Assembly: GCF_006440735.1 (NCBI RefSeq)
Contig: NZ_VFUA01000015.1
Coordinates: 1 to 64,000 of the forward strand
DNA length: 64,000 nt
Direction of reading: 5' to 3'
Origin: Mesorhizobium sp. B2-7-1
GTDB taxonomy: Bacteria; Pseudomonadota; Alphaproteobacteria; Rhizobiales; Rhizobiaceae
The notes beneath the pieces are model-generated. The model ran no database searches. It was not told the origin of the DNA and saw only the letters and a list, made by a program, of their open reading frames with translations. This document shows, in pieces, positions 27,271-36,407 of the stretch. The stretch's first letter is position 1. The number at the start of each line of letters is the position of its first letter. The position numbers and the translations under genes were made by a program.

Positions 27271-28206
27271 CTATCGTCCGTAATAGAGCGCGACCGTATG
27301 CTTCGCCTCGGCGAAGAACAGCCAACGCTCGACCAGCATGCCGGTTAATTGCGCAAGGGCAGCAAGCACGGATGCGATCACGCCCAAAGGCCATGGCAGG
27401 AAGAACGCGATTACCAGCAGGAAAGCCGGCGCTGCAAAGGCCAGCGCCTGCGTGACCCGCCGCAGCTTCGCGCTGTGCTTGCGCGCGATGCTAAAGCCCA
27501 TCTCTTTCAGCAGATAGTTCTCTTCCGTATGCGGCCATTCGATCGACCGGACCGTGCCGCCGACAAGTCCGGTCGCCGTGTTGGCGGTGGTCGGAATCTC
27601 CAGCCGGTCATTGTAGTTCCAGGTCGCAAGTTTCCAGCCCCAACCGGCAAGCGTTGCCAGCAATCCGCCGATCAGGACCGTTGTCGAGGCTGCGCCGAAG
27701 CATTGGAATAAGGCGTTCCCCAACACGCTTCCGGTCATCGCCGCGAAGATAAGATAAGCCGGCAAAGTATAGCGGCTGTGCCACTGCGCGATTGGCTTCA
27801 GCGAGGCGTAGATCATGCCTGTCGTGCAGGTTGTGACGAGCGCGCCCGCCGCAGCCAGCAGCCCGGCGACGGCCACCCATCCGCCATTACGGCCGAGAAA
27901 TACCCAGCCGACGCCGAACAGTGCGGCTGGAATGAAGGTCGCGACCGAGGCCACGCCTTCGCGCGACAGCCATGAGCTGCGCCACTGCGAGAAGGCTCGC
28001 CAGGCTCGCTCGGGACGGCCCAGGTGGCCAGTGGAGGACAAAAGCCCTGCCGCGATCAGCCCGAGCGCCAGCGCCATGCCGACAAGGCCAAGCCAGAAAT
28101 CGGCCGGGATCACGCCAAACCCGCCAAGCAGGCCGAGCAGCGCCAAGAGGCCGTAGCCGGCCCCAGTGGCGGTGGTGAAGAAGACGACCGAGAAAGCAGG
28201 GTGCAT
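27271..28206 (-). CDS. soeC: Membrane anchor subunit, DmsC family (probable SoeC)
   Basis: Quinone-interacting membrane subunit of a DMSO-reductase-family enzyme. 311 residues, about eight membrane helices (e.g. GYGLLALLGLLGGFGVI, VAVAGLLAAAGALVTTCTTG). DmsC pattern is seen in STGHLGRPERAWRAFSQWRSSWLSREG. It is the last gene of a three-gene operon with the iron-sulfur and molybdopterin subunits. The set and lengths (976/244/311) match cytoplasmic sulfite dehydrogenase SoeABC of Allochromatium and marine alphaproteobacteria; a DMSO or other reductase remains possible. Confidence 0.75.
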   Translation of the reverse strand: MHPAFSVVFFTTATGAGYGLLALLGLLGGFGVIPADFWLGLVGMALALGLIAAGLLSSTGHLGRPERAWRAFSQWRSSWLSREGVASVATFIPAALFGVGWVFLGRNGGWVAVAGLLAAAGALVTTCTTGMIYASLKPIAQWHSRYTLPAYLIFAAMTGSVLGNALFQCFGAASTTVLIGGLLATLAGWGWKLATWNYNDRLEIPTTANTATGLVGGTVRSIEWPHTEENYLLKEMGFSIARKHSAKLRRVTQALAFAAPAFLLVIAFFLPWPLGVIASVLAALAQLTGMLVERWLFFAEAKHTVALYYGR

Positions 28207-28215
28207 GATGATCGG

Positions 28216-28950
28216 CTAGTTCGAAAGCATGCGGTCGATCCAGCCGAGGAAACCGCCCTCGGCCCGGATCGGCTCAAGCGCCGGCGCGTCGACCTTCGCC
28301 GCGCGTTCGCTGCGGGCACGCGGCGGCAGATATCTGTTGGTCGGCTTGTAGCCGAGCTCGGGCATGAGCGCGACGCCGCCGCGCTCCTCGACAAGCTGTG
28401 AGATTGCAGAGGCAGGATCGCCGAGATCGCCGAAATGCCGGGCGCTGGTCGGGCAGGCGGCGACGCAGGCCGGCACGCGGTCCTCTTCCGCCAGATTGTC
28501 GTTGTAGATGCGGTCGACGCAGAGCGTGCATTTCTTCATCACGCCGACATCCGTGTCGAATTCGCGCGCGCCGTAAGGGCAGGCCCAGCTGCACAATTTG
28601 CAGCCGATGCATTTGTCCTCATCGATCAGCACGATGCCGTCCGAGGCGCGCTTGTAGGAAGCGCCGGTCGGGCAGACGGTGACGCAGGCCGGCGTCTCGC
28701 AATGCAGGCAGGAGCGCGGGAAGTTCACCGTGCGGCCGCCCAGTTCCGTCGTATGCTCGTAACTATGCACCCGGTTGAACCAGACGCCATCGACATGTCC
28801 GCCATAGGGATCGATATCGGTCAGCGGCGCCATATGGCCGCCGGTGTTCCACTCCTTGCAGGCGGTGACGCAGGCCTGGCAGCCGACGCAGGTGTCGAGG
28901 TCGACGACGAGCCCGAGTTTCTTGTCGGTATGTGAGGGAAGGCAGGTCAT
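28216..28950 (-). CDS. soeB: Four-cluster iron-sulfur subunit (probable SoeB)
   Basis: Electron-transfer subunit of 244 residues carrying four [4Fe-4S] sets: CVGCQACVTACKEWN, CLHCETPACVTVCPTGA, CIGCKLCSWACPYGA and CTLCVDRI...CVAACPTSA. No Tat signal is seen, so it acts in the cytoplasm like SoeB and unlike periplasmic DmsB-type complexes. Start ATG at 28950 overlaps the soeA stop (28947). An upstream open extension lacks family likeness. Confidence 0.82.
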   Translation of the reverse strand: MTCLPSHTDKKLGLVVDLDTCVGCQACVTACKEWNTGGHMAPLTDIDPYGGHVDGVWFNRVHSYEHTTELGGRTVNFPRSCLHCETPACVTVCPTGASYKRASDGIVLIDEDKCIGCKLCSWACPYGAREFDTDVGVMKKCTLCVDRIYNDNLAEEDRVPACVAACPTSARHFGDLGDPASAISQLVEERGGVALMPELGYKPTNRYLPPRARSERAAKVDAPALEPIRAEGGFLGWIDRMLSN

Positions 28951-31877
28951 TCGGCGGCTTCCCTCTTTGCATGGAACTCCGCGCCAAAGCGCAGCACGTC
29001 GGGCGGAGTTGGGAAATGTGGCGGCTGGGCAAAACGCTCGAATTGCGGCTCGGTGAAACCGGCTTCGTTGGGCGCGCATTTTGCGATGCGCACGCGCACG
29101 TCGAACCACGCCGCCTGTCCGGTGACGGGATCCGAATTCGAGTAGCGCTTGCCGTTGGCGTCGGCCGACGTCTGGTCGCCGATGATGTGGTTCAGCAGGA
29201 AGCCGCGATTGCTCTCCGCCGCATCGTCCTTCAGGCCCCAGCTGCCGCGGCGCTTGCCGATCGCATTCCAGGTCCACACAGTGTCCGGGTTCACGCCGTC
29301 GACCAGCTTGATCTGGCCCTTCACCCGGCCGTTGACGCTTTCAATCCACACCCAGTCATCGTCGGCAAGGCCGAGCCCAGCGGCCGTCTGATGATGGACG
29401 AACAGGCGGTTCTGGTTGGTGATCTGCCGCAGCCACGCATTCTGCGAGCCCCAGGAGTGGTACATATGCATCGGTCGCTGCGTCAGCGCATGCAGCGGAT
29501 ATTTTTCGAAGTCGACGGTGTCGTCCTCGAAGGGCGCGTACCAGAACGGCAGCGGATCCATATAGGCTTCGATGCGGTGGCGCTCGGCGTCCGGCGGCTG
29601 CACCTTGCCATGACCACGCGCGGCAAGCCGAAAGCGCTGCATCGGCTCCGAGTAGAGCTGGAAAACGATGGGCTCGGCCTTGGCGATGAAGCCCATCTCG
29701 ACCGCGAAGTCGAGGTAAGAGCGGTTGCCCATCTTGTAGTAGCGCTGGTCGTCGGCAAAATCGTGGTGCCAGAAGCCGCCATTGTCGATGTAGCGCTGCA
29801 GCTGGTCGGGGTTGACATCGCCCCTGCCGATCGCACCGCCATTCTTGCCACGCCAGCCGGCTAAAGGGCCGATGCCGGGCGTGCGCTCATGGTTGACGAT
29901 GTAGTCGGCATAGTCGCGGTATTTCGCCGAGCCGTCGCCTTTGACAAAGCAGGGCAGGCCGAGCCGCGCGCCGAGGTCGATCAGCACCGATTGGAACGGC
30001 CGCACGTCGCGGTCCGGCTGCACGACCGGATGGCGGATGGCGTCGCCCGGTCCGTCGGCATGGCTGATCGGCCGGTCGAGCAGGCTGATGCAATCATGCC
30101 GCTCGAGATAAGTGGTGTCGGGCAGCACCAGGTCCGCGAACGGCACCGTCTCCGAGTAATAGGCGTCGGAATAGATGATGAACGGGATCCTGTAGGCGCC
30201 CGCCTCATCCTTGTCGGTCAGCATGGCAATCGTCTCGACCGTGTTCATCGACGAGTTCCACGCCATGTTCGACATGTACATCATCAGCGTGTCGATCGGA
30301 TAAGGATCGCCGGCCCAGGCGTTGCGGATGACTGTGTGCATCAGCCCATGTGCGGCCATGGGCGCTTCCCAGGAATAGGCCTTGTCGATGCGGGTGGGCC
30401 GGCCGGTCTCGTCGACGAGAAGATCGTCCGGTCCGCAGACGAAGCCGAGCGGCATGCCGTCCAGCGGCGTCATCGGCTGGGCGTTTTTACCGCATGGCTT
30501 CGGCCCTGGCGGCGCCGGGCGCGGGTAAGGCGGCTTGAAGCGGAAGCCGCCTGGAACGTCCACGGTGCCGAGCAGCACCTGCAGCAAATGGATGGCGCGG
30601 CAGGTATGAAAACCGTTGGAATGTGCCGAGATGCCGCGCATCGCATGCATCGAGACCGGCCGGCCCTTGATCGTCTCGTGCCGGCGGCCCGCCCAGTCGG
30701 TCCAGGCGATGGGCAGCTCGATCGTCTGCTCGAAGGCGACATGCGCCAATTCCGCCGCGATCCGGCGGATCGTGTCCACCGCAACGCCACAGCGCTCCGC
30801 CACGGCGGTTGGCGAGTAGCTTTCGTCCAGATAACGATCGGCGATGAGCTGGAACACCGGCACGCAGCGCCGGCCGCCGACCTGATAGCTGCCAGTCAGC
30901 GCCGGCTTCGCTTCGGGGCCGGCCGCATTGACCGGCCGCTTCGCCACCCTGTCCCAGGCAAGCGGATTGCCGTCGCCGTCGCGCACGAACAGCCCGTCAT
31001 CGGCGGCCCCCGGTTCCTGCACGACCAGCACTGGCGCGTTGGTGTAGCGCAGCAGGTAGTCAAGATCGACGCGCCCGGCCTTGAGCAATTCATGGACCAG
31101 CGCCAGCACGAACAGTCCGTCCGTGCCCGGCCGGATGCCGATCCAGTCGTCGGCGATGGCGTTGTAGCCGGTGCGGCAGGGGTTGATCGAAACCACCTTG
31201 GCGCCACGCGCCTTGAGCTTGCCGAGGCCGATCTTGATCGGGTTGGAATCATGGTCCTCGGCGACGCCGAACAGCATGAAGTATCGGGTGTTGTCCCAGT
31301 CGGGCTCGCCGAACTCCCAGAACGAGCCGCCGATCGTGTAGAGGCCGCCCGCCGCCATGTTGACCGAGCAGAAGCCGCCATGCGCGGCGAAATTGGGCGT
31401 GCCGAATTTCGCCGCCCACCAGCCGGTCAGCGATTGCGACTGGTCGCGTCCGGTGAAGAAGGCAAGTTTTTTCGGATCGGTGCGCCGGATCGCCGAGAGC
31501 CTTTCGGTGGCGATGGTCAGCGCTTCGTCCCACTCGATCTCGCGGAATTCGCCGGAGCCGCGTGGCCCTGTCCTCAGCAGCGGCTTCCTCAGCCGCGCCG
31601 GGCTGTAATGCTGCATGATGCCGGAGCTGCCCTTGCCGCAGATCACGCCGCGGTTCACCGGATGGTCCTTGTTGCCGTTGATGTAACGCACCTTGCCGTC
31701 CTTGATATGGACGTCGATGCCACAGCGGCAGGCGCACATGTAGCAGGTGGTCTTGGCGATGCGGTCGGAGACGCTCGGCGAGGTCTCGACGCCGTCACCC
31801 TCATTCGGCGCTCGGCTGTCGGCCAGCGGCCGCTGCGAAGGGGCGGAATTGGCGCCGCGCGGCGCGGCTCTGCTCAT
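28947..31877 (-). CDS. soeA: Molybdopterin oxidoreductase catalytic subunit (probable SoeA)
   Basis: Catalytic subunit, 976 residues. N-terminal [4Fe-4S] site with C45-x2-C48-x3-C52 and C80 (CYMCACRCG...VICGKG). Molybdopterin-binding domains follow (FFTGRDQSQSLTGWWAAKFG; GVAEDHDSNPIKIGLGKLKARGAKVVSINP) and the C-terminal dinucleotide-binding domain ends near residue 960. No twin-Arg signal, so the enzyme faces the cytoplasm. In SoeABC it oxidises sulfite to sulfate and passes electrons to quinone. The nearby TauE/SafE exporter and a LysR regulator support a sulfite role, but that is inference. Confidence 0.78.
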   Translation of the reverse strand: MSRAAPRGANSAPSQRPLADSRAPNEGDGVETSPSVSDRIAKTTCYMCACRCGIDVHIKDGKVRYINGNKDHPVNRGVICGKGSSGIMQHYSPARLRKPLLRTGPRGSGEFREIEWDEALTIATERLSAIRRTDPKKLAFFTGRDQSQSLTGWWAAKFGTPNFAAHGGFCSVNMAAGGLYTIGGSFWEFGEPDWDNTRYFMLFGVAEDHDSNPIKIGLGKLKARGAKVVSINPCRTGYNAIADDWIGIRPGTDGLFVLALVHELLKAGRVDLDYLLRYTNAPVLVVQEPGAADDGLFVRDGDGNPLAWDRVAKRPVNAAGPEAKPALTGSYQVGGRRCVPVFQLIADRYLDESYSPTAVAERCGVAVDTIRRIAAELAHVAFEQTIELPIAWTDWAGRRHETIKGRPVSMHAMRGISAHSNGFHTCRAIHLLQVLLGTVDVPGGFRFKPPYPRPAPPGPKPCGKNAQPMTPLDGMPLGFVCGPDDLLVDETGRPTRIDKAYSWEAPMAAHGLMHTVIRNAWAGDPYPIDTLMMYMSNMAWNSSMNTVETIAMLTDKDEAGAYRIPFIIYSDAYYSETVPFADLVLPDTTYLERHDCISLLDRPISHADGPGDAIRHPVVQPDRDVRPFQSVLIDLGARLGLPCFVKGDGSAKYRDYADYIVNHERTPGIGPLAGWRGKNGGAIGRGDVNPDQLQRYIDNGGFWHHDFADDQRYYKMGNRSYLDFAVEMGFIAKAEPIVFQLYSEPMQRFRLAARGHGKVQPPDAERHRIEAYMDPLPFWYAPFEDDTVDFEKYPLHALTQRPMHMYHSWGSQNAWLRQITNQNRLFVHHQTAAGLGLADDDWVWIESVNGRVKGQIKLVDGVNPDTVWTWNAIGKRRGSWGLKDDAAESNRGFLLNHIIGDQTSADANGKRYSNSDPVTGQAAWFDVRVRIAKCAPNEAGFTEPQFERFAQPPHFPTPPDVLRFGAEFHAKREAAE

Positions 31878-32032
31878 GATCCGCGACCGCTCTTGCCGTT
31901 CGCCATCTTGGCCTTCGTCTTGGGTCCCGGGCCGCGCATGTAATGGAGCTCGGGATGATAACGCTCACCGGCGAGTTGCCGCTTCAGCCGACCGCCCCAA
32001 TGCGCGAACAGGGATTTGAAGCGCCCAACCAT
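31874..32032 (-). CDS. Small basic protein coupled to soeA
   Basis: A 52-residue frame (MVGRFKSLFAHWGGRLKRQLAGERYHPELHYMRGPGP...) whose stop overlaps the soeA start in an ATGA junction. A TTG at 32059, preceded by GGAAAA, would add nine residues. The composition (Arg/Lys/Gly-rich tail, Trp/Tyr/His in the middle) is not what a random frame gives here, and it occupies the place expected for the first gene of the operon. I do not recognise the family. Confidence 0.5.
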   Translation of the reverse strand: MVGRFKSLFAHWGGRLKRQLAGERYHPELHYMRGPGPKTKAKMANGKSGRGS

Positions 32033-32059
32033 TTCCCACTCTTGGCCTTTGACGACCAA

Positions 32060-32156
32060 TTTTTTCCAACTTCAGTGAAAAACTTAGAACAAAGCAATTA
32101 ATCCGTCTAACAAGCGGCTCTTGTAATTCCGATCGATTTTGCTTCTTAGTTGCGCC
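32060..32156. promoter_or_regulatory. Divergent promoter region of LysR gene and soe operon
   Basis: About 100 A+T-rich bases between two divergent units. An imperfect dyad TTAGA (32084-32088) ... TCTAA (32106-32110) is the only symmetric element seen; LysR regulators usually bind such regions and control both directions. No other site can be defended. Confidence 0.35.
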
Positions 32157-33062
32157 ATGACCCTGGATCAGCTGCGCATATTCGTCGCCGTCGCCGAGCA
32201 CGGCCACATGACCAAGGCGGCGGAGCGGCTCGGCATCTCGCAGTCGGCTGCGTCAGCGGCCATCCGCGCGCTCGAAAGCCAGCATGGCGTGCGCCTGTTC
32301 AACCGGGTAGGCCGCAACATCGAACTGGCCCAGACCGGTCATCGCTTCCTGCCGGAGGCCAAGGCGGTTCTGGATCGCGCCGCGGCTGCCCGCGGCGTCC
32401 TGGAGGATGTCTCGCAGACCGTCGCCGGCAGCCTGTCGATCGCGGCCAGCCAGACCATCGCCAGCTATTGGCTGCCGCGTCGCCTGGCGTCCTTCCACGA
32501 AGCCTATCCCGCCGTGAAGCTGAGCGTGACGATCGGCAACACCAGGCAGGTCGAGGCCAATGTGCTGGACGGCCGCGCCGATTTCGGCCTGGTCGAGGGT
32601 CGCACCGAGTCCGACATCCTGCGCCGCGCCACGGTCGACGAGGACCACCCGATGCTGGTGGTGGCGCGCTCGCATCCCGAAATTCCGATGACGCGGGCGG
32701 GCAACCTCGACATCAGGGCGTTGCGCTGGATCATCAGGGAAGGCGGATCGGGCACGCGCGAGGCGCTGGAGGATTTCGCGCTCAGTCAGGGGGTCCCGCC
32801 GGCGGAGCTGCAGATATTCCTGGTCCTGCCCAGCAACGAGGCCGTGCGTCAGGCGGTCGAGGCCGGCGCGGGCGCCACGATCATCTCGGAGCTCGTCGTC
32901 GCGCGTTCGCTGGCGGAGGGCAGCCTCAGGGCGGTGCCGGTCGAACTGCCGAAGCGCGACTTCGCCATGATCACGCATCGCGACCGCCAGGCGAGCCTTG
33001 CCCAGATGGCACTGAAGGCGCACCTCACCGGCAAGGCGGACGTGCCGGCAAGCGCGGAATAA
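32157..33062 (+). CDS. LysR-family transcriptional regulator
   Basis: 301 residues. N-terminal winged helix (MTLDQLRIFVAVAEHGHMTKAAERLGISQSAASAAIRALE) and a periplasmic-binding-type effector domain (LSIAASQTIASYWLPRRLASFHEAYPAVKLSVTIGNT). The pattern resembles the CysL/CbbR-like branch, some of which respond to sulfur or carbon metabolites. The ATG at 32157 gives the canonical start; six residues upstream are spurious. Divergent from the soe operon, so it probably regulates it. Confidence 0.88.
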   Translation: MTLDQLRIFVAVAEHGHMTKAAERLGISQSAASAAIRALESQHGVRLFNRVGRNIELAQTGHRFLPEAKAVLDRAAAARGVLEDVSQTVAGSLSIAASQTIASYWLPRRLASFHEAYPAVKLSVTIGNTRQVEANVLDGRADFGLVEGRTESDILRRATVDEDHPMLVVARSHPEIPMTRAGNLDIRALRWIIREGGSGTREALEDFALSQGVPPAELQIFLVLPSNEAVRQAVEAGAGATIISELVVARSLAEGSLRAVPVELPKRDFAMITHRDRQASLAQMALKAHLTGKADVPASAE

Positions 33063-34319
33063 TCAGGCGTATTTGCGCTGCGCGTCGAGCGCGAGGCCGA
33101 GGCCGACCGAGCCGAACATGTCGCCTTCGATGACCGAGGCCTGCGGCACCAGCGAGAGGATCTCCCGCTTCGCCAGCGGGATGGCGGTCGAGCCGCCGGT
33201 GAGGAACACGGCCGTGATGGCCGAGGCATCAACGCCAGCGTCCGCGATCGTCTGTTTGACTGTCGCGGTCACGCGTTCGATATCGCCCGCAATGGTCTCC
33301 TCCAGACCCGCGCGCGTGATCTCGGCCGCGAAGCGCGCGCCGGGCAGCGACACCTTCACCTCCGCCAAGGGCTGGTCGGTCAGCGCGATCTTCGCCCTTT
33401 CGACCAGGCCCGCCATCGCATGGCCATAGCGATGCTCGACGACATGGATGAAGCGGTCGACAAGGTCGGCCCGCTCGGCCTCGTAGCGGATTTGCCGCAG
33501 GTCGTTCATGGCCTTGGCTGTGTAGACGAGGTTGATGCGCTGCCAGGTCGCCAGGTCGATGAAGTAGGCCGCCGGCAGGTTGCGCTTGTGATCCTTGGTC
33601 CGCGTCAGATAGCCGAGCTCGGGCATCACATGGGCGATGCTGAGCAGCCGGTCGAAATCGGTACCGCCGATATGGACGCCGCGATTGGCCAGGATGTCGG
33701 CCTTGCGATCGGTCGAGCGGGCGCGCTCCGGCGAGACCCGCACGATCGAGAAGTCGGAGGTGCCGCCGCCCATGTCGACGATCAGCGCCAGCTCCTCGCG
33801 GGCGACCTTCTGCTCGTAGTCGAGCGCCGCCGCGATCGGCTCGAACTGGAAGGCGATGTGCTTGAAACCCTGCGCGCGGGCGGCCTTTTCCAGCTCGCCC
33901 TGCGCCTTTGCATCGGAGGCCGCATCGTCGTCGACGAACTGCACCGGCCGACCAAGCACCACGTTCTCGACCGGACCGCCGGCATCTTCTTCCAGCCGCT
34001 TCTTCAGATGATCGATGAACAGGCCGATGATGTCGATGAAGCCGATCTGGCGCGCCTTGATGCGTGTCTTCTCGTTGGCCAAGGAGCTGCCGAGAACGCT
34101 CTTCAGCGAGCGCATCAGACGGCCTTCTATGCTGTCGGTATAGTCGCTGATCGCACGGCGGCCGAAATAGGTGTAGCCGTCCTCGAAGTTGAAGAACACC
34201 GCGCTTGGCAGAGTGGATTGCTCGCCTTCCAGCGCCACCAGTCGCGCCCGGCCGTCACGGATCACGCCAACGGTGGAATTGGACGTGCCGAAATCGATGC
34301 CGCCGAATGCCGATCGCAT
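33063..34319 (-). CDS. Hsp70-family protein, YegD-like
   Basis: 418-residue actin/Hsp70-fold ATPase without the substrate-binding domain of DnaK. Phosphate-binding loops GIDFGTSNSTVGV and LALIVDMGGGTSDFSIV and the adenosine motif FLTGGSTAIPLAKREI are present. The start ATG at 34319 has a full AGGAGG. It converges with the LysR gene (adjacent ends at 33062/33063). Its client and role are unknown; YegD-like proteins are not established as chaperones. Confidence 0.88.
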   Translation of the reverse strand: MRSAFGGIDFGTSNSTVGVIRDGRARLVALEGEQSTLPSAVFFNFEDGYTYFGRRAISDYTDSIEGRLMRSLKSVLGSSLANEKTRIKARQIGFIDIIGLFIDHLKKRLEEDAGGPVENVVLGRPVQFVDDDAASDAKAQGELEKAARAQGFKHIAFQFEPIAAALDYEQKVAREELALIVDMGGGTSDFSIVRVSPERARSTDRKADILANRGVHIGGTDFDRLLSIAHVMPELGYLTRTKDHKRNLPAAYFIDLATWQRINLVYTAKAMNDLRQIRYEAERADLVDRFIHVVEHRYGHAMAGLVERAKIALTDQPLAEVKVSLPGARFAAEITRAGLEETIAGDIERVTATVKQTIADAGVDASAITAVFLTGGSTAIPLAKREILSLVPQASVIEGDMFGSVGLGLALDAQRKYA

Positions 34320-34500
34320 CGCAGCCTCCTGTCGTTGTTTCATGGCGGCAAGCCGACGCGTTGCGCGCCGTCATCCGGAAGGCCGGACCGCTCTATCGAA
34401 ATTGAATGTGTTGCTTGTCCCTAGGGCTGGGAGGCGGCGATGTATCGCAAAACCGGGAAAAGGGGAACCCTCTTTTCACGGGAAATGGATTCCCGAGGCA

Positions 34501-35292
34501 TCAATCCTTGCGGAAGATCAGCCGGCCCAGCCAGCCTGTCAGCATGGCGAGCGATATGGCGAACACGCCGTAGAGAAAGGAATAATCGTGCGCGACGCGG
34601 AAGATCGACTGTTCGAAACCGGATTTGCGGATTTCGAGCTGGGCCGAGCTTTCCTTGACGAACATGCCGCTCTTGAACAGGAATGCGCGGGCCTTATGGG
34701 TTCCGACCGGCACGTTGGGCGCGAGCCGCACGGTGGCGCGAAACAGGTTCTGCGACAGGAACTGCACGCCGCCGACATTCTCGCTGTAGAGGCCAGTCGC
34801 GGCCTTGCGGTCGCGAAGTGCCGCGGTGAATTCCTCGATGGTGGCCGGGCTGTCGGTCTCGTCGGCCGGCTTCATGTAGAGGTTTTGCGCGCCGAGCGAG
34901 AGCTGCTTGTACTTGGCAGGCTCGGCGATGTCCTGCAGTGGCCGCGTCGTCGCCACCGAATAGGAGACCGGCACGTTCTCGAACGTCTCCGACTCCAGGT
35001 TGATCCAGACGCCGAGCACCCGGTCCTTGCGCCGAACGACAACCGGCCGTGGCGGTCCTTCGAGCACGACGACCACGTCGTATCGTCCCTGGCGAGCGAC
35101 CAGCGGATCGGGATTTTCCAGCGATCCGAAGATGGTGAGGTCGGCGCCGGAGAAGCTCGCCGTGATGGAAATGGCGTCGGTCGACAGGCCGATCTGGATG
35201 CTTTCGACCGGCGGCGTCTGCGCCGTCGCCGGTGAAAGCGCAAAGAGCATCGACAACGAGACGGCAGCTGCAAATGCTCGTCGTGCCGCCAT
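34501..35292 (-). CDS. TIGR02186-type membrane-anchored protein
   Basis: 263 residues. Signal peptide (AAAVSLSMLFALSPATAQ), a periplasmic beta-rich domain (about 30-225), and one C-terminal membrane helix (YGVFAISLAMLTGWLGRLIF). I recognise it as the family TIGR02186/PF09608 found in alphaproteobacteria next to TauE/SafE exporters, as it is here: its ATG overlaps the exporter's stop codon by one base. It may be an accessory to the exporter; no function is established. Confidence 0.75.
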   Translation of the reverse strand: MAARRAFAAAVSLSMLFALSPATAQTPPVESIQIGLSTDAISITASFSGADLTIFGSLENPDPLVARQGRYDVVVVLEGPPRPVVVRRKDRVLGVWINLESETFENVPVSYSVATTRPLQDIAEPAKYKQLSLGAQNLYMKPADETDSPATIEEFTAALRDRKAATGLYSENVGGVQFLSQNLFRATVRLAPNVPVGTHKARAFLFKSGMFVKESSAQLEIRKSGFEQSIFRVAHDYSFLYGVFAISLAMLTGWLGRLIFRKD

Positions 35293-36215
35293 CAGTTGAG
35301 GCCCGCGGCGGTAAGCGAATAGAGGTTGGGCGGCGTCACGAAGAGATCGACGGCAAGGCGGATGGCGACGGCCAGCACCAGCATCGCCAGCAGCGCGCGC
35401 AGCTGCTCGCCGCGCAGCCTCTGGCCGGCCTTGGCGCCATATTGCGCGCCGGCGACGCCGCCGGCCATCAGCAGGAAGGCCAGGATCACATCGACCGTCT
35501 GGTTGGTCGTGGCATGCACCAGCGTCGTATAGGCCGAGGTGAAGATGATCTGGAACAGCGAGGTGCCGATGACGACATTGGTCGGCACCTTGAGCAGGTA
35601 GATCAGCGCCGGCACCATGATGAAGCCGCCGCCGACGCCCATGATCGACGACAGGAAGCCGATCCCGACGCCGAGCCCGAGCACCGGGATGACGCTGACG
35701 AACAGCTTCGAGGCGCGGAAGCGCATCTTGAACGGCAGCCGGTGGATCCAGTTGTGCTGTCCGGATTTCTTCAATACCGGCGCCGCGCCGCTGCGGCTGG
35801 CGCGCAGCGCATTGACGCTTTCGACCAGCATCAGCCCGCCGACGGTGCCGAGCAGCACGACGTAAAGCAGCGAGATGAACAGGTCCAACTGGCCGAGCCG
35901 GCGCAACAGCGCAAAGACGAAGATGCCGGCTGTCGAGCCGACGATGCCGCCGGCCAGAAGCACGCCGCCCAGCTTGAAGTCGAGCGTGCCGCGCTTGAAG
36001 TGCGAGAGCGCGCCGGAGAAGGAGGAGGCGATGACCTGGTTGGCGCCAGTGGCCACCGCGATCGCCGGCGGGATGTTGTAGAAGATCAGCAGCGGCGTGA
36101 TCAGAAAGCCGCCGCCGACCCCGAACATGCCCGACAGGAAACCCACCGCCGCGCCCATTGCCAGCAGCACGAAGACGTTGACGGAAATTTCCGCGATCGG
36201 GAGATAGATGCCCAC
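35292..36215 (-). CDS. TauE/SafE-family sulfite/organosulfonate exporter
   Basis: Membrane exporter of 307 residues with about eight helices in two similar halves, each starting with a glycine-rich turn (LSGMFGVGGGFLITPLL and LSSIMGVGGGFIMVPAL), the hallmark of the family. Members export sulfite, taurine-derived or other sulfur anions. Two genes further on the same strand lie LysR and soeABC, so export and oxidation of sulfite may be alternative ways to clear the ion. Substrate is inferred. Confidence 0.85.
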   Translation of the reverse strand: MGIYLPIAEISVNVFVLLAMGAAVGFLSGMFGVGGGFLITPLLIFYNIPPAIAVATGANQVIASSFSGALSHFKRGTLDFKLGGVLLAGGIVGSTAGIFVFALLRRLGQLDLFISLLYVVLLGTVGGLMLVESVNALRASRSGAAPVLKKSGQHNWIHRLPFKMRFRASKLFVSVIPVLGLGVGIGFLSSIMGVGGGFIMVPALIYLLKVPTNVVIGTSLFQIIFTSAYTTLVHATTNQTVDVILAFLLMAGGVAGAQYGAKAGQRLRGEQLRALLAMLVLAVAIRLAVDLFVTPPNLYSLTAAGLN

Positions 36216-36300
36216 CCGTCTGTCTCGATCAGTTTGTCTGTCGGCCTATAGTGCCGTCCCTGGACACTAAAGCACCGAAAAGCCAATTTTTTATTGCGCC

Positions 36301-36335
36301 GGCGCGGCGGCCGATTCAAGCCCCGCCGCCGCGCC
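36301..36335. other. Strong GC hairpin after podJ-like gene
   Basis: GGCGCGGCGG (36301-36310) pairs with CCGCCGCGCC (36326-36335), loop 15 bases. It lies in the 192-bp gap between tauE-like and podJ-like genes. Neither strand has a T-run right behind it, so termination is possible but not shown. Confidence 0.4.
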
Positions 36336-36407
36336 GAAACAAAAACCATCTCAATCAGTTAACAGGCAAATGTGTGGCAAGGCGTCGTGTATGCGACGCG
36401 CCTGCCG

